Positions 9,445 to 20,431 of a stretch of DNA of 22,803 bases are shown one piece after another. Both the position numbers and the translations under genes were made by a program. The stretch's first letter is position 1. Every line of letters begins with the position of its first letter. The stretch comes from Phaeoceros laevis (taxonomy: Eukaryota > Anthocerotophyta > Anthocerotopsida > Notothyladales). The notes below the pieces were generated by a model. That model was not told the DNA's origin, did not search any database, and worked only from the letters and a program-made list of their open reading frames with translations. Where the stretch lies: positions 1 through 22,803 of the forward strand of contig JBNGIQ010003292.1 in NCBI GenBank assembly GCA_049999765.1, in the 5' to 3' direction.

Positions 9445-12176
9445 TCATTCAAAATTGAAGCCTCCAACTGGAGCACTTGATCCCGTGAAGACAAAAGGAG
9501 AGGGCTCCATAGATGATTGCATATTTTGTTCGTCAGAATCTTCTTCTTGCCAATATGTTTCCAGAATTTTTACTGACTTCTCATAAATGTCTGAGTTATC
9601 ATGAGTTTGCAAGTTTTCTATCTTTTCTAAACCCCCAGCTTCATCAACATATCTTGCATATAAGTTGACACCTTCTGTATTACCCAAGTCTTTTTCAGAC
9701 TCCCCAACTCTTAGAATATTCTCTAGTCCTTCAAGTGCAACATTAATAATCCTTGTGTCGGAGCATGCAAGTAGATCACTTAGTGGCTTAATACAACCTT
9801 GATTGATTAAATATCTACATATTTGAACGAATGTCGATGTATTTTGTGTTAGAAATTTGAACAAAGTCCTACTTACAATACATATAAAGATTTTAAGTAG
9901 GCTTTTACTTTATTTGCTCATTGGTTCCTCCGGATGTTGCATTGGAAATTGCCCAAGCTGCTTCTTTCTTTATATCAAATTCTGCTGATGTAAGCAAAGA
10001 AACTAGAGGAGGAATAATATTGGCATCAATCACAGCCTGCATAAAACTTGAGAAGTCACCAAGATTAAAGAAGAAAACAGTCACTAAAGTCGAACTCAAA
10101 GAATGTAAAAAAAATCACGAAGAGTAAAGAAGAAAACAATCACTAAAGTCAAACTCAAGGAATGTAAAAAAAACCTGAATTTGATCTTTATTGCCAGCTG
10201 TGATATTAGATATAGTCCAACATGCTTCCTTTTTAATGCTTTTCTTGTGTGTATGAGTAAGAAGAGTCAAAAGACATGGAAGAGCTTGGTTCTCAATAAT
10301 GAACTGTTAGGACAAACAAAGTGATCAATTGATTTTCAATCAATTGATTTTCAACAAATGCTGTCGAGTGATTTATTGTATTGGATGTGTCAAGTAGAAA
10401 GTGATTTCGATACCTGAGTTTGTAAATCATCCCCTGTTACTATATTTCCTACTGTCCTAAGAGCAGGAATAAGCACTGAAGGAGAAAAATGCCTACAAGA
10501 AAACAATTATTGACTCAATATATATTTTACAAGAACTGCATATTATTGTGTTAAATGCGAATAGAAATGCTACTCACAATAGAAGTTCAACCAAGCGGCG
10601 GCAAACTCCAGCTTCAATTACCGCTTGAATTTTGTCATTAGTTCCATCAGACAAGTATGATAAAGCCCAACATGCATCTGTAAGAACTTCTTCATCATTG
10701 GAGTGAATAAGTCTCTCCAAAGCTGGTAAAGCTGGCTTAGACTATATTACAGAAAATAAAACAAATCACTTATGTCACTTATGACGTGAAGATGTACATG
10801 TGCTTAATTTAAAGCTTCTCAATTACGTATGTTCTTTTCAAATAGAAAAACTCAAATTTGATGTCGTTTACAAGTGAGAACCTGCTCAAAAGGAGGTTGA
10901 GGCTTCCCGCGACAGAAGTTTGAAAGTGTCCATGTGGCATTTCTGAGCATGGAAATTTTTGTTTTTTCGCTCAATTGAGCTAGTAGTGGCACTAAAGCGC
11001 CGTGACTCAACACAAGATCCCTACATTTCGAGGAATCGCCTGCAACATTTCCAAGGGCCCATACGGCCTTTACGACCAGAAAAACAACTTTAGATGCAAC
11101 ACATAGGTTTGCATTTCAACATCCGGTCATAATTAAAGATTCTTTTGATTTTGAGCCTGCAAGCACAAGATCTTACTTGTTCACGAACATCATCATTTGG
11201 GGAAATTAGGAGTTGAACAAATATAGGCACTGCACCGTGTTCAATCACAACTTTAGTATGCTCTGATGTTCCAGACGCAATATTTGTCAACGCCCATGCT
11301 GCTTCAAACTAGTAGCAATGAGGCATTGGTGACAATGAGTTTAAAACATGAACTCTTGACATTGTTTTTGCTCCATTGACAAAAATTCACAAGTCCGAAC
11401 TATTGATTGAAATGACAAAAGCCTTTGTAGTCTTTTGCTGTACCTGAAGTTGTGGAAAATCATGTCTCACAAGAAACTCCACAAATCGAGGAACGACCTT
11501 AGATTGAATCACCTCTTGAATTGGTGGGCTGCGCTCTGCCATAAAACACTAGCCATTCTGTCGTGAAAAATTTCGTGTTTTTTATCTCTAGATACTCTAC
11601 ATCCAGCTAGTTCCATTTCAAAACATAGCATGTTATACTTTGATCATACCAAGAGACAACAATTTTCGAAATTGTGTAGTAGCACTAAGTTGTGTTGCTG
11701 GATCCTCCGACCATACTCCCGCAACCATAATGGGCAAACTCTCTAACTGATTCACCAATTCAAGCATTTCACCCTTCATGAATACATTGATGTTGCTTTA
11801 CACAAGATAGTCATTTCTCATCATCCTATTCACATTATATCGTGCAATACGTATTAATGGTTGCAAGGAGAAGACCCAAAATCCTGGTGGAATGCAGGCA
11901 GTTGGTGACATCAAAGTGGGGAGGATGCAATTCCAAGAAGAATGAGGATTTCAGAGGGCTCACATTCTTGCGTCCCTTCTTCTCACGGTAGGAGGGAAAA
12001 GAGACGGGTTGCGATGCAATCCCTTCTCGGCGCTTCTTTTGCAAATTCTCCTCCCGCTTGCTCTTGCGAATCTCTACCAAATTGTCCTCGCGTTTCCTGC
12101 GAGCGTCATCTGCGTCCACAGCAAGCTTATAATTCTTCTTGCGGAGATCCACGCGGATGGCTGGACGTAGCGACAT
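9445..12176 (-). CDS. Importin subunit alpha (plant type)
   Basis: This is the nuclear-import adaptor that binds classical NLS cargo through armadillo repeats and importin-beta through its N-terminal IBB domain. Ten exons: 12176-11964, 11773-11650, 11535-11444, 11308-11177, 11067-10882, 10741-10578, 10492-10414, 10303-10175, 10036-9909 and 9814-9445, giving 538 residues, the usual plant length. The IBB (residues 1-58) begins [17 protein letters not shown] and has the basic runs ARRKRED, RKSKREE and QKKRRE. Armadillo W-x-x-x-N motifs are intact: [53 protein letters not shown] and [20 protein letters not shown] and LEGLENIL are also present. The acidic C-terminus ends GGFNFE. The first intron border is the least sure; the chosen phase-0 sites leave REKKGRKN before exon 2. 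Introns are noticeably AT-rich compared with DDB2 next door, and one carries a 59-bp duplication. It is transcribed divergently from DDB2. Confidence 0.95.
10066..10174. repeat. Imperfect 59-bp tandem duplication inside an importin-alpha intron
   Basis: The sequence starting taaagaagaaaacagtcact at 10066 recurs from 10125 with about five changes, up to the exon edge at 10175. The right copy abuts the splice donor of the upstream exon, so duplication lengthened this 138-bp intron at its 5' end without touching the exons. Confidence 0.8.
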
Positions 12177-12958
12177 AGTTGCCCCCAGCGCCAGAGCTGG
12201 TGGAAACCGAGGAAAGAGATATCAAAGGCCGCGCCACCAGATCGCCATGGCTTGCTGCTGTGTTGAGTGCCTGCAACCAGAAGTGACAGGGCCTGTTTGA
12301 TCTGGCAAGCAGTGGCACCACGGGGTTGGGAGAGTTGTGCTTCCTTCGGCGGCCAAGAAGGACTTTCTTACAGGATCGTCAGGTGAACGGAGCCCGTTGC
12401 CTTTTGACGGAACGGGGTGTTACGTGGCTTCTCCTCTGCCTCGGAGTCGTTGTGGCGGCGGGAGGGACAAGGTGGCTCCCACTGCAGTATCTAGTGGAAA
12501 CGACTGTGCAGGGTCTCGGGGCCGCAGCTTCTGGTTGGCGGCGTCTTGCTGCTTAGTACACTGTACAGGCTGTTCTCCCTCTAAATCTCACAACTGGTCT
12601 TCCATCTTGGGATCCTGGGGCTTTGAACTGAGGCGGAAGCTTGCCAGGTCCCCTCTTGCTGGAGTAATTGGAGACTTGAGTCGTATCGTCAGCTGAGGTG
12701 CGAGCTTGGGTGCCCGATTTTTGGCGGCCCGGGTGCGAAGGTGGTTCTTGAGCAGTATGTCGCAAACGGAGCCTGCAAATGTTGGAGTGCTGTGCAGTCA
12801 GGACGTAATTTGAGGACGGTGACTTTGGTGAGGCTCCTCTTTAATTCCATTCCTACTTCTCAGGATTTCAGGAAACTGACGTCTGGATGTGAATGTATAT
12901 TGACTAGCGTCCTGACAAATTTTACCGTGTATCGGACGCAGCTCGGGTTTCCGTGAAA
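12177..12958. promoter_or_regulatory. Divergent intergenic region shared by importin-alpha and DDB2
   Basis: This 782-bp gap separates the ATG of importin-alpha (minus) from the ATG of DDB2 (plus). It must hold both promoters and both 5' leaders. It is markedly more GC-rich than the importin-alpha introns. I found no clear TATA box or protein-coding reading of interest. The short open frames on either strand have no family features. Confidence 0.5.
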
Positions 12959-15890
12959 ATGGCGATGAGGCCTAGAAGGGAAGTGAAGAAGGCAGTTGTG
13001 GAGAGGGACAGCGACTACGAGGAGAGCTCAGAAGAGGAGGACGAAGAGGAGGAGCATGATATCGAGCATTCGGAAGACGAGGTCGAGGATGATTCGGAGG
13101 AGGTAGAAGTAGAGCAGATAGAGGAGAAGGATGAGCACAAACAGCCGAAGGCGAAAAAGAGGCCAATCACAATAAGCCTGAAAGGGGCAAAGGCTTGCAA
13201 GGTATGGATATGTCAGTAGAAAGTTGAGCATGACCGCTTTCTACTTATGCAAACAGATGAGCAAGTTATTGGTACTCCGTACTCAGTGCTGCCTGTTGGC
13301 TGGCAGGTTTGCAAGAAGTCAGGCCATCAAGCAGGATTTGTTGGTTCTGTGTATATGGACTGTCCGAACAAACCCTGCTACTTGTGCAAGAAACCTGGTA
13401 TGTTGCGTGTGGTAGGGTCAAGACCCCTTATGGCAAGTGGGTCAAGTGCCCCTTTGATACCAGGCATTTCTTACGGGACGATGTATGTTTCAGGTCACAC
13501 TACTGCAACATGTCCACATCGTGTGGCAACTGAGCATGGTGTTGCACCAGCTCCTCGAAGGCATTCTCTAGGCTTAGTTGATTATGTCCACGAGCGTCAA
13601 GTTCGTTCACACATTCCTGTGGTCAGTCATCCACCTTTTCTTCAAATATTTTGTTCCTTCTACGGCAGTCAAATTCCTGGTTTGTGCGTACATCACGGTG
13701 GATATAGTTAGTGAGTTGTGTCCCTCGCTTTGCAGCTTAAGCGTCCTCCAAGTATCCCAGACAGGGTCGATGCGGCAATCATAAAACTGCACAGCAGGCG
13801 TGTAACGAACATGGAGTTCCACCCTACTAGAGACAACATAGTGATATCAGGGGATAAGGTTATGACTATGCTTGTTGCTTCCTTGAGAGTTTGAGATAGT
13901 TTTTATCTGGAAGCACTTCTGAATGATTGATTGTTGAGATCTGTACAGGGCGTGGCCTGGCCTCTATTTCAGTTTAGAGCTGATGTTGATAGGTGGCCGG
14001 TACTCTTTTCTGTGCAGAAAGGGCAGCTTGGTGTCTGGGATTTTGAAAAGGTCTTTGAGAAGATTGTGTATGAGACGGTGCACAGTTGCCTGGTTAATAG
14101 CATCAAGTAAGCTGTGTTTGTTTCGGTAGGTGTGGTGGGGACTAGCCCTAGCTAGTGACTTGTGTCGCTCTAACCATATCGGAATCAATTTTTTGCAGAT
14201 TCAGTCCTCAAACAAACGATACAATCTACACATCTGCATCTGATGGGACCGTATGTTACACAGATCTAGAAACAGGCGTGGCCACAAGCATTATTAATTT
14301 GAATCCTGACGGCTGGAATGTGAGTGTGCTCATCACCTGAACCAGGCAATGCAACAAATTGCAAAACGATCCTGGATGTCTACTGATACTTTCTTGTTTG
14401 TGATTTAAGGGTCCATCAACTTGGAAGATGATGTATGCAATGGATGTCAACAGCGCTCGAGACCGTGTCTTAGCAGCAGACAATAAGGGCTACTTGTACC
14501 AGTATGTGATCGTAGTCTGGTACTCCTTGCCTCTCTTTGTTGTTGCCTACTCTCTGTATTATAGTCGGAAATGTAGTCCAAGACTTTCTCAGTTGATATA
14601 GCTTTCTACTGCTTCTCAGCTGTTGTCCAAACTTCAATCAGATTTGATATGCGGGAGCCTAGGTATAATGGCAGGCAAGGGAAGAGTACACTTGGTGAGC
14701 CAAAGTTAATACACAAGAAGGGCACAAAGATTGTGGGTATCCACTGCAATCCTGTGGACCCAGATATTTTCTTAACTGCAGGGAATGATCATTTGGTAAG
14801 TAGTCCGTGGTTACAGCTTTAGTATGTTCGGCGGCCAGTTTGAGTTTTGGTTGCTGGTGACAATTAAGGGTCGTTTGAAGTCTGTGACCATGCATGTCAC
14901 TGTCTCCCATGATTCTGTCGGATGGGAAGTTTTGTTTTCAAGGTGGTCATTGTTCATCAGTTTAGGCCATTGTTATACTTGTCACTGACATTCTTTCTTA
15001 TCGTAGGCTAGGATGTGGGATTTGCGGATGCTGGATGATGGCTCGTCCAGTCTTGCAGATCTGCAGCACCCCAGGGTCGTCAATTCTGCTTATTTTTCAG
15101 CGGTCACGGGCAACAAGATCTTGACAACTTGCCAGGACAACAGAATACGTGTCTGGGACTCTATTTTTGGGGGCTTATCTGAACCTAGCCGGGAGATTGT
15201 ACACAGTCATGATTTCAACCGTTACTTAACCTGTTTCCGAGCAGAGTGGGATCCTAAGGTCTGAAGGTTTCTCCGATGAGGTGCAGTTGTCACTCTAGTG
15301 CGCATGCAATGCTTGTGCTGTTCTCAAATTCCGATACCTTCTGTGACTGCAGGACCGCGCGGAAAATTTGTTTGTTATTGGTCGCTACATCAGCGACGAC
15401 TTCAATGGGGTAGCTCTGCACCCAATAGATTTTATCGATGCAAGCACTGGTCAGCTTGTGGCGGAAGTTAAAGATCATAATATCACAACCATTTGTCCTG
15501 TAAACAAGTTGCATCCTCGACTTGATGTTATGGCAACCGGAAGCTCCAGGTAAGCTGTTACCGAACCGGTCACCAAGTCCAGTGCGGTCAAGGGAGCCTG
15601 CAGAGTGTCTGAACGGCATGCAACTGTGTTGCAGATCACTGTTCATCTGGAGAACCAAGGATGCTGAGGAACTGGAAGAGAACGGCGTGGAGGAAACTAA
15701 GTCGAAGGTGTCAATATATGATGCAGGGGATTACAGTAAGAAAGGTAAGGGTAAGCATGCTGACGATGAAGAAGAAGATGATGAGGATTTTTGTAAGAAA
15801 GAGGGAGGGAGACGCAAGGGCAGTAAGGCCGCCTCAGTCAAACTTGTAGAATGCCCTGTGCCAAAGAAGACCAGAGGCGGGAAGAAGTAG
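12959..15890 (+). CDS. DDB2: DDB2, UV-damaged-DNA-binding WD40 protein (plant type with zinc knuckle)
   Basis: DDB2 recognises UV photoproducts in chromatin and, with DDB1-CUL4, starts global-genome nucleotide excision repair. Eleven exons: 12959-13201, 13307-13397, 13494-13621, 13736-13858, 14018-14106, 14199-14319, 14410-14501, 14642-14795, 15007-15258, 15353-15549 and 15635-15890, giving 581 residues (Arabidopsis is about 557). Order: a very acidic stretch (about residues 18-60) then a basic patch; a CCHC zinc knuckle C105-x2-C108-x4-H113-x4-C118, a plant feature; and the WD40 propeller. The propeller includes [35 protein letters not shown] and [24 protein letters not shown] at 350-354 is a DWD box, the DDB1-docking signature. 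HDFNRYLT (Phe417-Asn418-Arg419) lies where I align the human damage-probing Phe-Gln-His hairpin. The C-terminus is acidic, then Lys/Arg-rich (KKTRGGKK). The first ATG sits in aaaATGG. A second ATG lies two codons on. Confidence 0.95.
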
Positions 15891-17320
15891 AGTTTGATAG
15901 TTTATCCAGTCCCAAGATCCCACATTGGTTCATTGCAGATGCCAATTTTGCCCGTCCCAAAGGCGTCTGCTGCTGTACATTTTTGAAAATGTATTTTTAA
16001 GTTTGCCAGTCTACGAAGTGCATTCGGTTTAGATTTGTGAATGCACTCGGTTTGGTAGGTGAAAACGGTCGCAGTCCTGATCAGCTTTGGATAGATAAGC
16101 GCAGTCGGGCCCCTTCATCTCCTTTCCATGTGATCACCTTCACGCAGGCCCGCTGGGCCGAAAATAGGGAGGATTACGATTCTGGAGGAAGGTCGGAGTC
16201 TTACGGGAGGTGGTGGGCGGTGCCGCGCAAAGGCATGGAATCCCATTTCCACACGACTCCATGCCCAAAAGCCCGAACGTTGTTCTTGTAGTGAAGGCTG
16301 CATAATAATGCTAGGAGCCACAAAGTAACGGTGCCTCAAATCGACATAGGGGAAGGAGCCAAATGGGACCAGAGCGGAACCCGACATTTAAGAAACGCGC
16401 CAGGGTTTAGGGTGACAAACAAGTGACACCAACACCTCCAAAGTGACACCAAACAGCCTTGTTTTAATTCTAGAACAACATGATATAACTCTACTCTATC
16501 TTGGCTCTAGTCTAATCAACTTAGGTCCACTCTAAGAACCGACTTGGACAATAGACTATACACATCATGTGCATGCGATGTTTGACGGAGGTTACAAAGA
16601 CAGTCTAGTGAAAATGAACTCTCATTGATCAACGATTTTTGGTGCATGACATCGACAAATGGGTCCATGCCACTTTGCACCCGAAGGGCAAGAGTTGTCT
16701 TTTGACTGAATTGTTTACACGATTGCCGTCTCCATCGCATCAGTGTCGCTTTCAACAAGGATTGAGGATTGGCGCCCTATTCATTCTCAAATTGGACATA
16801 TCCACTTGCCGCATAGGATGCACTGATCCGGCCTCCGCATCCCTCCGCCCCGCGACCACTCGAGGTGGTAACTGATCCGGCTTCCGCATCCCTCCGCCCC
16901 GCGACCACTCGAGGTGGTGCGGATCCGAAGGCATTTCGGGGCCGGAGGGGTGCGCTCAGCTTCAAGTTGCTTACGCAGTACATGTATTCCTTTGGCATCT
17001 CGCCTATGCATTTCCTGGCTCAGGCCGTCGGCGAAGACTGTGGTGGCGGGACAGCTGGTTTGGACACGAGTCGAGCGCAAATTGTGGTCGGAAGGAGCCG
17101 CTGCATTCGTGGAGCTGCAGCTGTATGTCTGGACTGTGTCTGATTTTGGTAGCTTCCAACAGGGGTCACTCGTAGGGTTGGAGTTATGCTGCCAACAGCA
17201 TCATGAAGAGCAGCTGAGTGGATCTCGAAGAGCAGTTGAATGCCGGGATCTGTTTGGTTTGCTGTGCGCAGCTCTAGAATTGAGAGTTTATTGTTGATGG
17301 CGTGAAAGAAAGAGCCGACC
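15891..17320. other. Intergenic region between DDB2 and the TMEM135-like gene
   Basis: No gene was recognised in this 1.43-kb stretch. The left part should carry the DDB2 3' end and the right part the promoter and leader of the TMEM135-like gene. It contains a 49-bp perfect-looking duplication (16822-16919) and a short near-repeat of gtgacaccaa near 16421 and 16443. Short open frames on both strands lack family features. Confidence 0.5.
16822..16919. repeat. Two-copy tandem repeat, 49-bp unit
   Basis: The unit begins actgatccggcctccgcatc at 16822 and again at 16871, with one or two differences. It is GC-rich and includes the palindrome-like ccactcgaggtgg. A further ggatccg follows the second copy, perhaps a remnant of a third. 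Confidence 0.9.
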
Positions 17321-19970
17321 ATGACGGCCCGGGCGCAATCAGCAACTCTGGAGACTGCAGGATCCGTTGTCACATCCTCAACCGATGGACGAGGTACTGG
17401 GGAGAAGGATGGATCGGATAGACGGCGTAAAGAAGCAGAAGAGCGATTCCGAGATGCGTTGGAAGAGCTACGGAGAATTCATTCCACCAAGGACACAGAG
17501 ACTCTTTTTCAGTCAGGGAGGCATCCTCTCTGCCAACATGGAGACTCATGTGTTGCCAACGCTGTTGGAAGTTTGTGCCAGAGCTTTCTGTTGGCGTACG
17601 GTGTGAGGGTTGGGATTGGAGTGCTTCTAAGAGCTTTTAAGCTGGCCAGAAAGCGGCCGTATCATTCTTTTTTGGATTTGAAGGTATTTTCTCTCTTGTC
17701 CATCACGGTTGAAGGAGTAGGAGCTCGCTTCCTGTTTCTTCTTGCTGCATGTGGCGTAGGAACAGTAGTCTGATGAATCAAGATGTGATTGGTTTTTTCA
17801 GCTGCTGTTGTCGGAAAACAATTTGATTGTCAGAGAGGAGGCTGTCCGCATTGGACTACTTTTTGGTGGATTTACTGGCGCGTTCCATGGCATCCGATGC
17901 CTTCTCCGTCGAGCTAGAGGAAAAGAAACTTCTGTGAATGCGTAACTGTCCCTACTTCTCTCGGTCAGCATATGCAGCTAATCCAGCTAAGGGACGACTC
18001 TTGACGTTTCTGGGCTGTTGTTGTCGTTACTAGGTTTGTAGCTGGTGCTATAGCTGGCTTGTCCGTCATATCATTGGACGATCCCAACAAACGTCGCACA
18101 TTTGCCCTGTACCTTTTAGCTAGAGTTGCTCAGGTACTGTTTTACCTCTCAGCTGCAGCTCTGCGATGAGTTCTGTCAGCCTTTTGCTGTTCTGAAGGCT
18201 AAGCACTGTTTATGTGAGCTCCTTGGTTATGCATGCCCGTAGGCAGGGGTGTGATACTTTTGTTGAGCTGCTTTTTCTGAGATGTTGACACCGCTTAGTT
18301 CGGGGATCGAAGCTTGGTGTTTTCCCGTCTCTTACTAACTACTCTTCAGTGTTCCTACAACTCAGCAAAGGCCCAGAACAAATTCCATTTTTGGGGTAGT
18401 CAATGGAAGCACGGAGACACACTGCTTTTCACCTTGGCATCCGCACATGTACGCAAGTTTCATGTTTGACACGATTGTTTCCAACTTTCACACTAGAGTA
18501 CGAAGCATACATTGGGAGCTTGTGAGATAGGTCATGAAGTTGCCCTTCTGCAGATGGTGATGTTTGTACAGCTTGTTGGAGACTTGTGTCTATAAAATTT
18601 TGACTCATCGCTTGTCATTCTGTTACGAGGGGCAGATCATGTATGCGTTTATTATGCGACCAGAAACCTTGCCCAAGGCTTACATAGATTTCATTGTCAA
18701 GACCGGACCTATCTCCAAGCCAGTTTACAAGGCAGTTCGTGAAAGCTGTCGGGGAGGTCCTGTTGATGTTGGAGCCTTGGCAGCTTACATTGAGGCTAAG
18801 ACTGGACGGGTTCCTGTTGGTCTTGACACTCACATGCCTATCCTTCCATGCTCCAGCCTGCACCCAGAGACAGCTTCTTGTTTGTTGCATAACGTCAAGG
18901 CCACAAGAGCCACCTTTCGTAAAACATTTCCTCTCTATTTGTCACTCACATTTGTCCCATTTGTAATACTTAACATCCAAAAGGTGAGGGTACTTCGCTG
19001 TAGCTGCTGCTGTTTCCAGTTTTCAAGAATTTGTATTGTAAACAATTTCTGTGCCTCTGATTCTTTGTGTGGGCGTCTGTTGTACTCAAGTTTATGCAAG
19101 CTCCGATCCATACGTGCTGGAACGCTCTCAAGAGTGCAGTACGGTCGACTTCCTTTCTTTCTGCCTTTGTGGGCATTTATCAGGTAAATAGGTTTGAGAA
19201 AGTCGTATTCTGTAGCTAGCCTGGTCATGTAAGCCACGTTTTGTCCCATTTCTGTAATTGCCGAAGCATCTGACATTAGTAGCAGGGATGTCAAAAAACT
19301 AGATTCCTCACAGATAACCATGTCTTTTTGTAGGGTATCATTTGTTTGTATAGAAAAACATCCAGCAAAGACCACAAGCTGGTGTATATGGTTGCTGGAG
19401 CTTTTGCTGCTCTATCAGCATTGATTGAGAAGAAAAGCAGACGATCAGAGTTGGCCCTTTACACTCTTCCTCGAGCTGCTGACTCTCTTTGGTACATTCT
19501 GGTGAACAGGCACCTCTTGCCTGACTTGAAACATGCCGAAGTATGCTCCTCCCCGTCCTGCTGTACGTGTCCTTTTTTCCCCAAGTACTGTCACAGGTTG
19601 CCCCGTGCTAACATAAATGTCGTGGTGTGCTCCTCAGATTGCCCTTTTCTGCCTCTGCATGGGGGCAGTCATGTACTATCACGAGTACGAGCCAGACACA
19701 ATGGCGCCCTTCCTGAGAGGCCTCGTCAAACGATTCCTCAACAGGACCGGCACCCCTGATCAAGCTTCGGGACTGGGCTCTCCTTACCAGTTCATTCAGC
19801 CGTTGATTTTTGGAGAGGGTTCTCAGCCTGCCGGTATTGCAAAGCTGATTTCTCGTGTACCTCACGATTCTGTAGGTACCCAGGCGAACATTGAGGACAC
19901 CTTCGCTGCCGCTAAAGGTCCAGATTCTGACAACAGAATTGTCAAGAAACCTGAAACCCCTGGGTTTTGA
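17321..19970 (+). CDS. TMEM135-like / Tim17-Tim22-Tim23-family membrane protein
   Basis: TMEM135 relatives are multi-span membrane proteins linked in animals to peroxisomes, mitochondrial dynamics and lipid handling. Plant members are usually annotated as Tim17/22/23-family. Eight exons: 17321-17683, 17802-17941, 18034-18133, 18350-18448, 18636-18983, 19091-19183, 19334-19540 and 19638-19970, giving 560 residues in frame. Residues 1-60 are charged and without family features. Then come the hallmarks: HPLCQHGDSC (68-77), the Gly-rich membrane segment LLAYGVRVGIGVLLRAF, GLLFGGFTGAFHGIRCLLRR and FVAGAIAGLSVI. Next are FWGSQWKHGDTLLFTLASA, IMYAFIMRPETLP, LHPETASCLLHN, the C-terminal set ALKSAVRSTSFLSAFVGIYQ, SSKDHKLVYMVAGAF and LIEKKSRRSELALYTLPRA, and MYYHEYEP. 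Several small-residue-rich helices fit repeated GxxxG-type packing. The start ATG is the first in frame. Organelle targeting is not decided by the sequence alone. A tRNA gene begins 131 bp after the stop codon. Confidence 0.93.
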
Positions 19971-20101
19971 ACTCTGATCGGATTTTCAATTTATCATGTG
20001 ACTGTCTGTCCGACACCCTTTTACAGACTGGTGGAAGCTGGCTGTGGTAGCTTCCTCTTTGTGCCTGGTAAGTATTGCAGTCGGCCGAATGGGATCGCCT
20101 G

Positions 20102-20173
20102 GCTTCCGTAGCATAGTGGTAGTGCGTTCGCTTCGTAAGCGAAAGGTCGCGAGTTCAATCCTCGCCGGGAGCT
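20102..20173 (+). tRNA. tRNA-Thr (anticodon CGU), no intron
   Basis: A full cloverleaf folds. The acceptor GCTTCCG pairs with CGGGAGC (one G-U). The D stem GCAT/GTGC has a 7-base loop. The anticodon stem TTCGC/GCGAA has loop TTCGTAA, so the anticodon is CGT (20134-20136), reading ACG. The variable loop is AGGTC and the T stem GCGAG/CTCGC carries loop TTCAATC. The discriminator base is T at 20173. Internal A-box-like (TAGCATAGTGG) and B-box-like (GAGTTCAATCC) promoter elements are present, and a T4 run follows about 20 bp downstream. It lies in the 3' flank of the TMEM135-like gene on the same strand. The intact stems argue for a real gene rather than a tRNA-derived repeat. Confidence 0.93.
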
Positions 20174-20227
20174 CCGTGTGGACAAGGCGTCTGCAATTTT
20201 GCTCGCTCACCTCTTGGGCAGGCCTTC

Positions 20228-20285
20228 ACGTTCACTTGTGAACTTGTCATTGCACCACGTTCACTTGTGAACTTGTCATTGCACC
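20228..20285. repeat. Two-copy tandem repeat, 29-bp unit with internal inverted repeat
   Basis: The unit acgttcacttgtgaacttgt... occurs at 20228-20256 and 20257-20285. Each contains the hairpin-forming GTTCAC-TT-GTGAAC. It begins 55 bp after the tRNA. Confidence 0.9.
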
Positions 20286-20315
20286 CCGAGTTTGGCGACA
20301 CCCCGAGTTTGGCGA
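20284..20315. repeat. Two-copy tandem repeat, 17-bp period
   Basis: The sequence ccccgagtttggcga appears at 20284-20298 and 20301-20315, separated by two bases. It directly abuts the 29-bp duplication. Confidence 0.85.
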
Positions 20316-20355
20316 GGCACCGTTTGCCGGTGGATGCACGGGCTGCTGGCCGTAT

Positions 20356-20431
20356 CCCGGATCCGGAGAATGTAGACCCACCTCAAAAAAGCCCCCGGAT
20401 CCGGAGAATGTAGACCCACCTCAAAAAAGCC
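20356..20431. repeat. Two-copy tandem repeat, 38-bp unit with CCGGATCCGG palindrome
   Basis: The unit cccggatccggagaatgtag... occurs at 20356-20393 and 20394-20431 with no visible differences. A ccccgg follows as the possible start of a third. It is the third tandem duplication within 210 bp of the tRNA. Confidence 0.9.

Noticed and set aside
12326-12765. Open frames in the importin-alpha/DDB2 gap
   Set aside because: Short, low-complexity or composition-driven, on both strands, with no family features.
18564-19187. Single 207-codon open frame through part of the TMEM135-like gene
   Set aside because: It includes exon 18636-18983 but then reads through the intron. Exon 19091-19183 is in another frame and only the spliced model gives the conserved C-terminal part.
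20102-20300. tRNA-derived SINE
   Set aside because: The tRNA part folds with intact stems and a normal anticodon, and no SINE body, poly-A tail or target duplication is seen.
20228-20431. CRISPR-like direct repeats
   Set aside because: The units differ from each other, occur only twice each without unique spacers, and the window is plant nuclear DNA.
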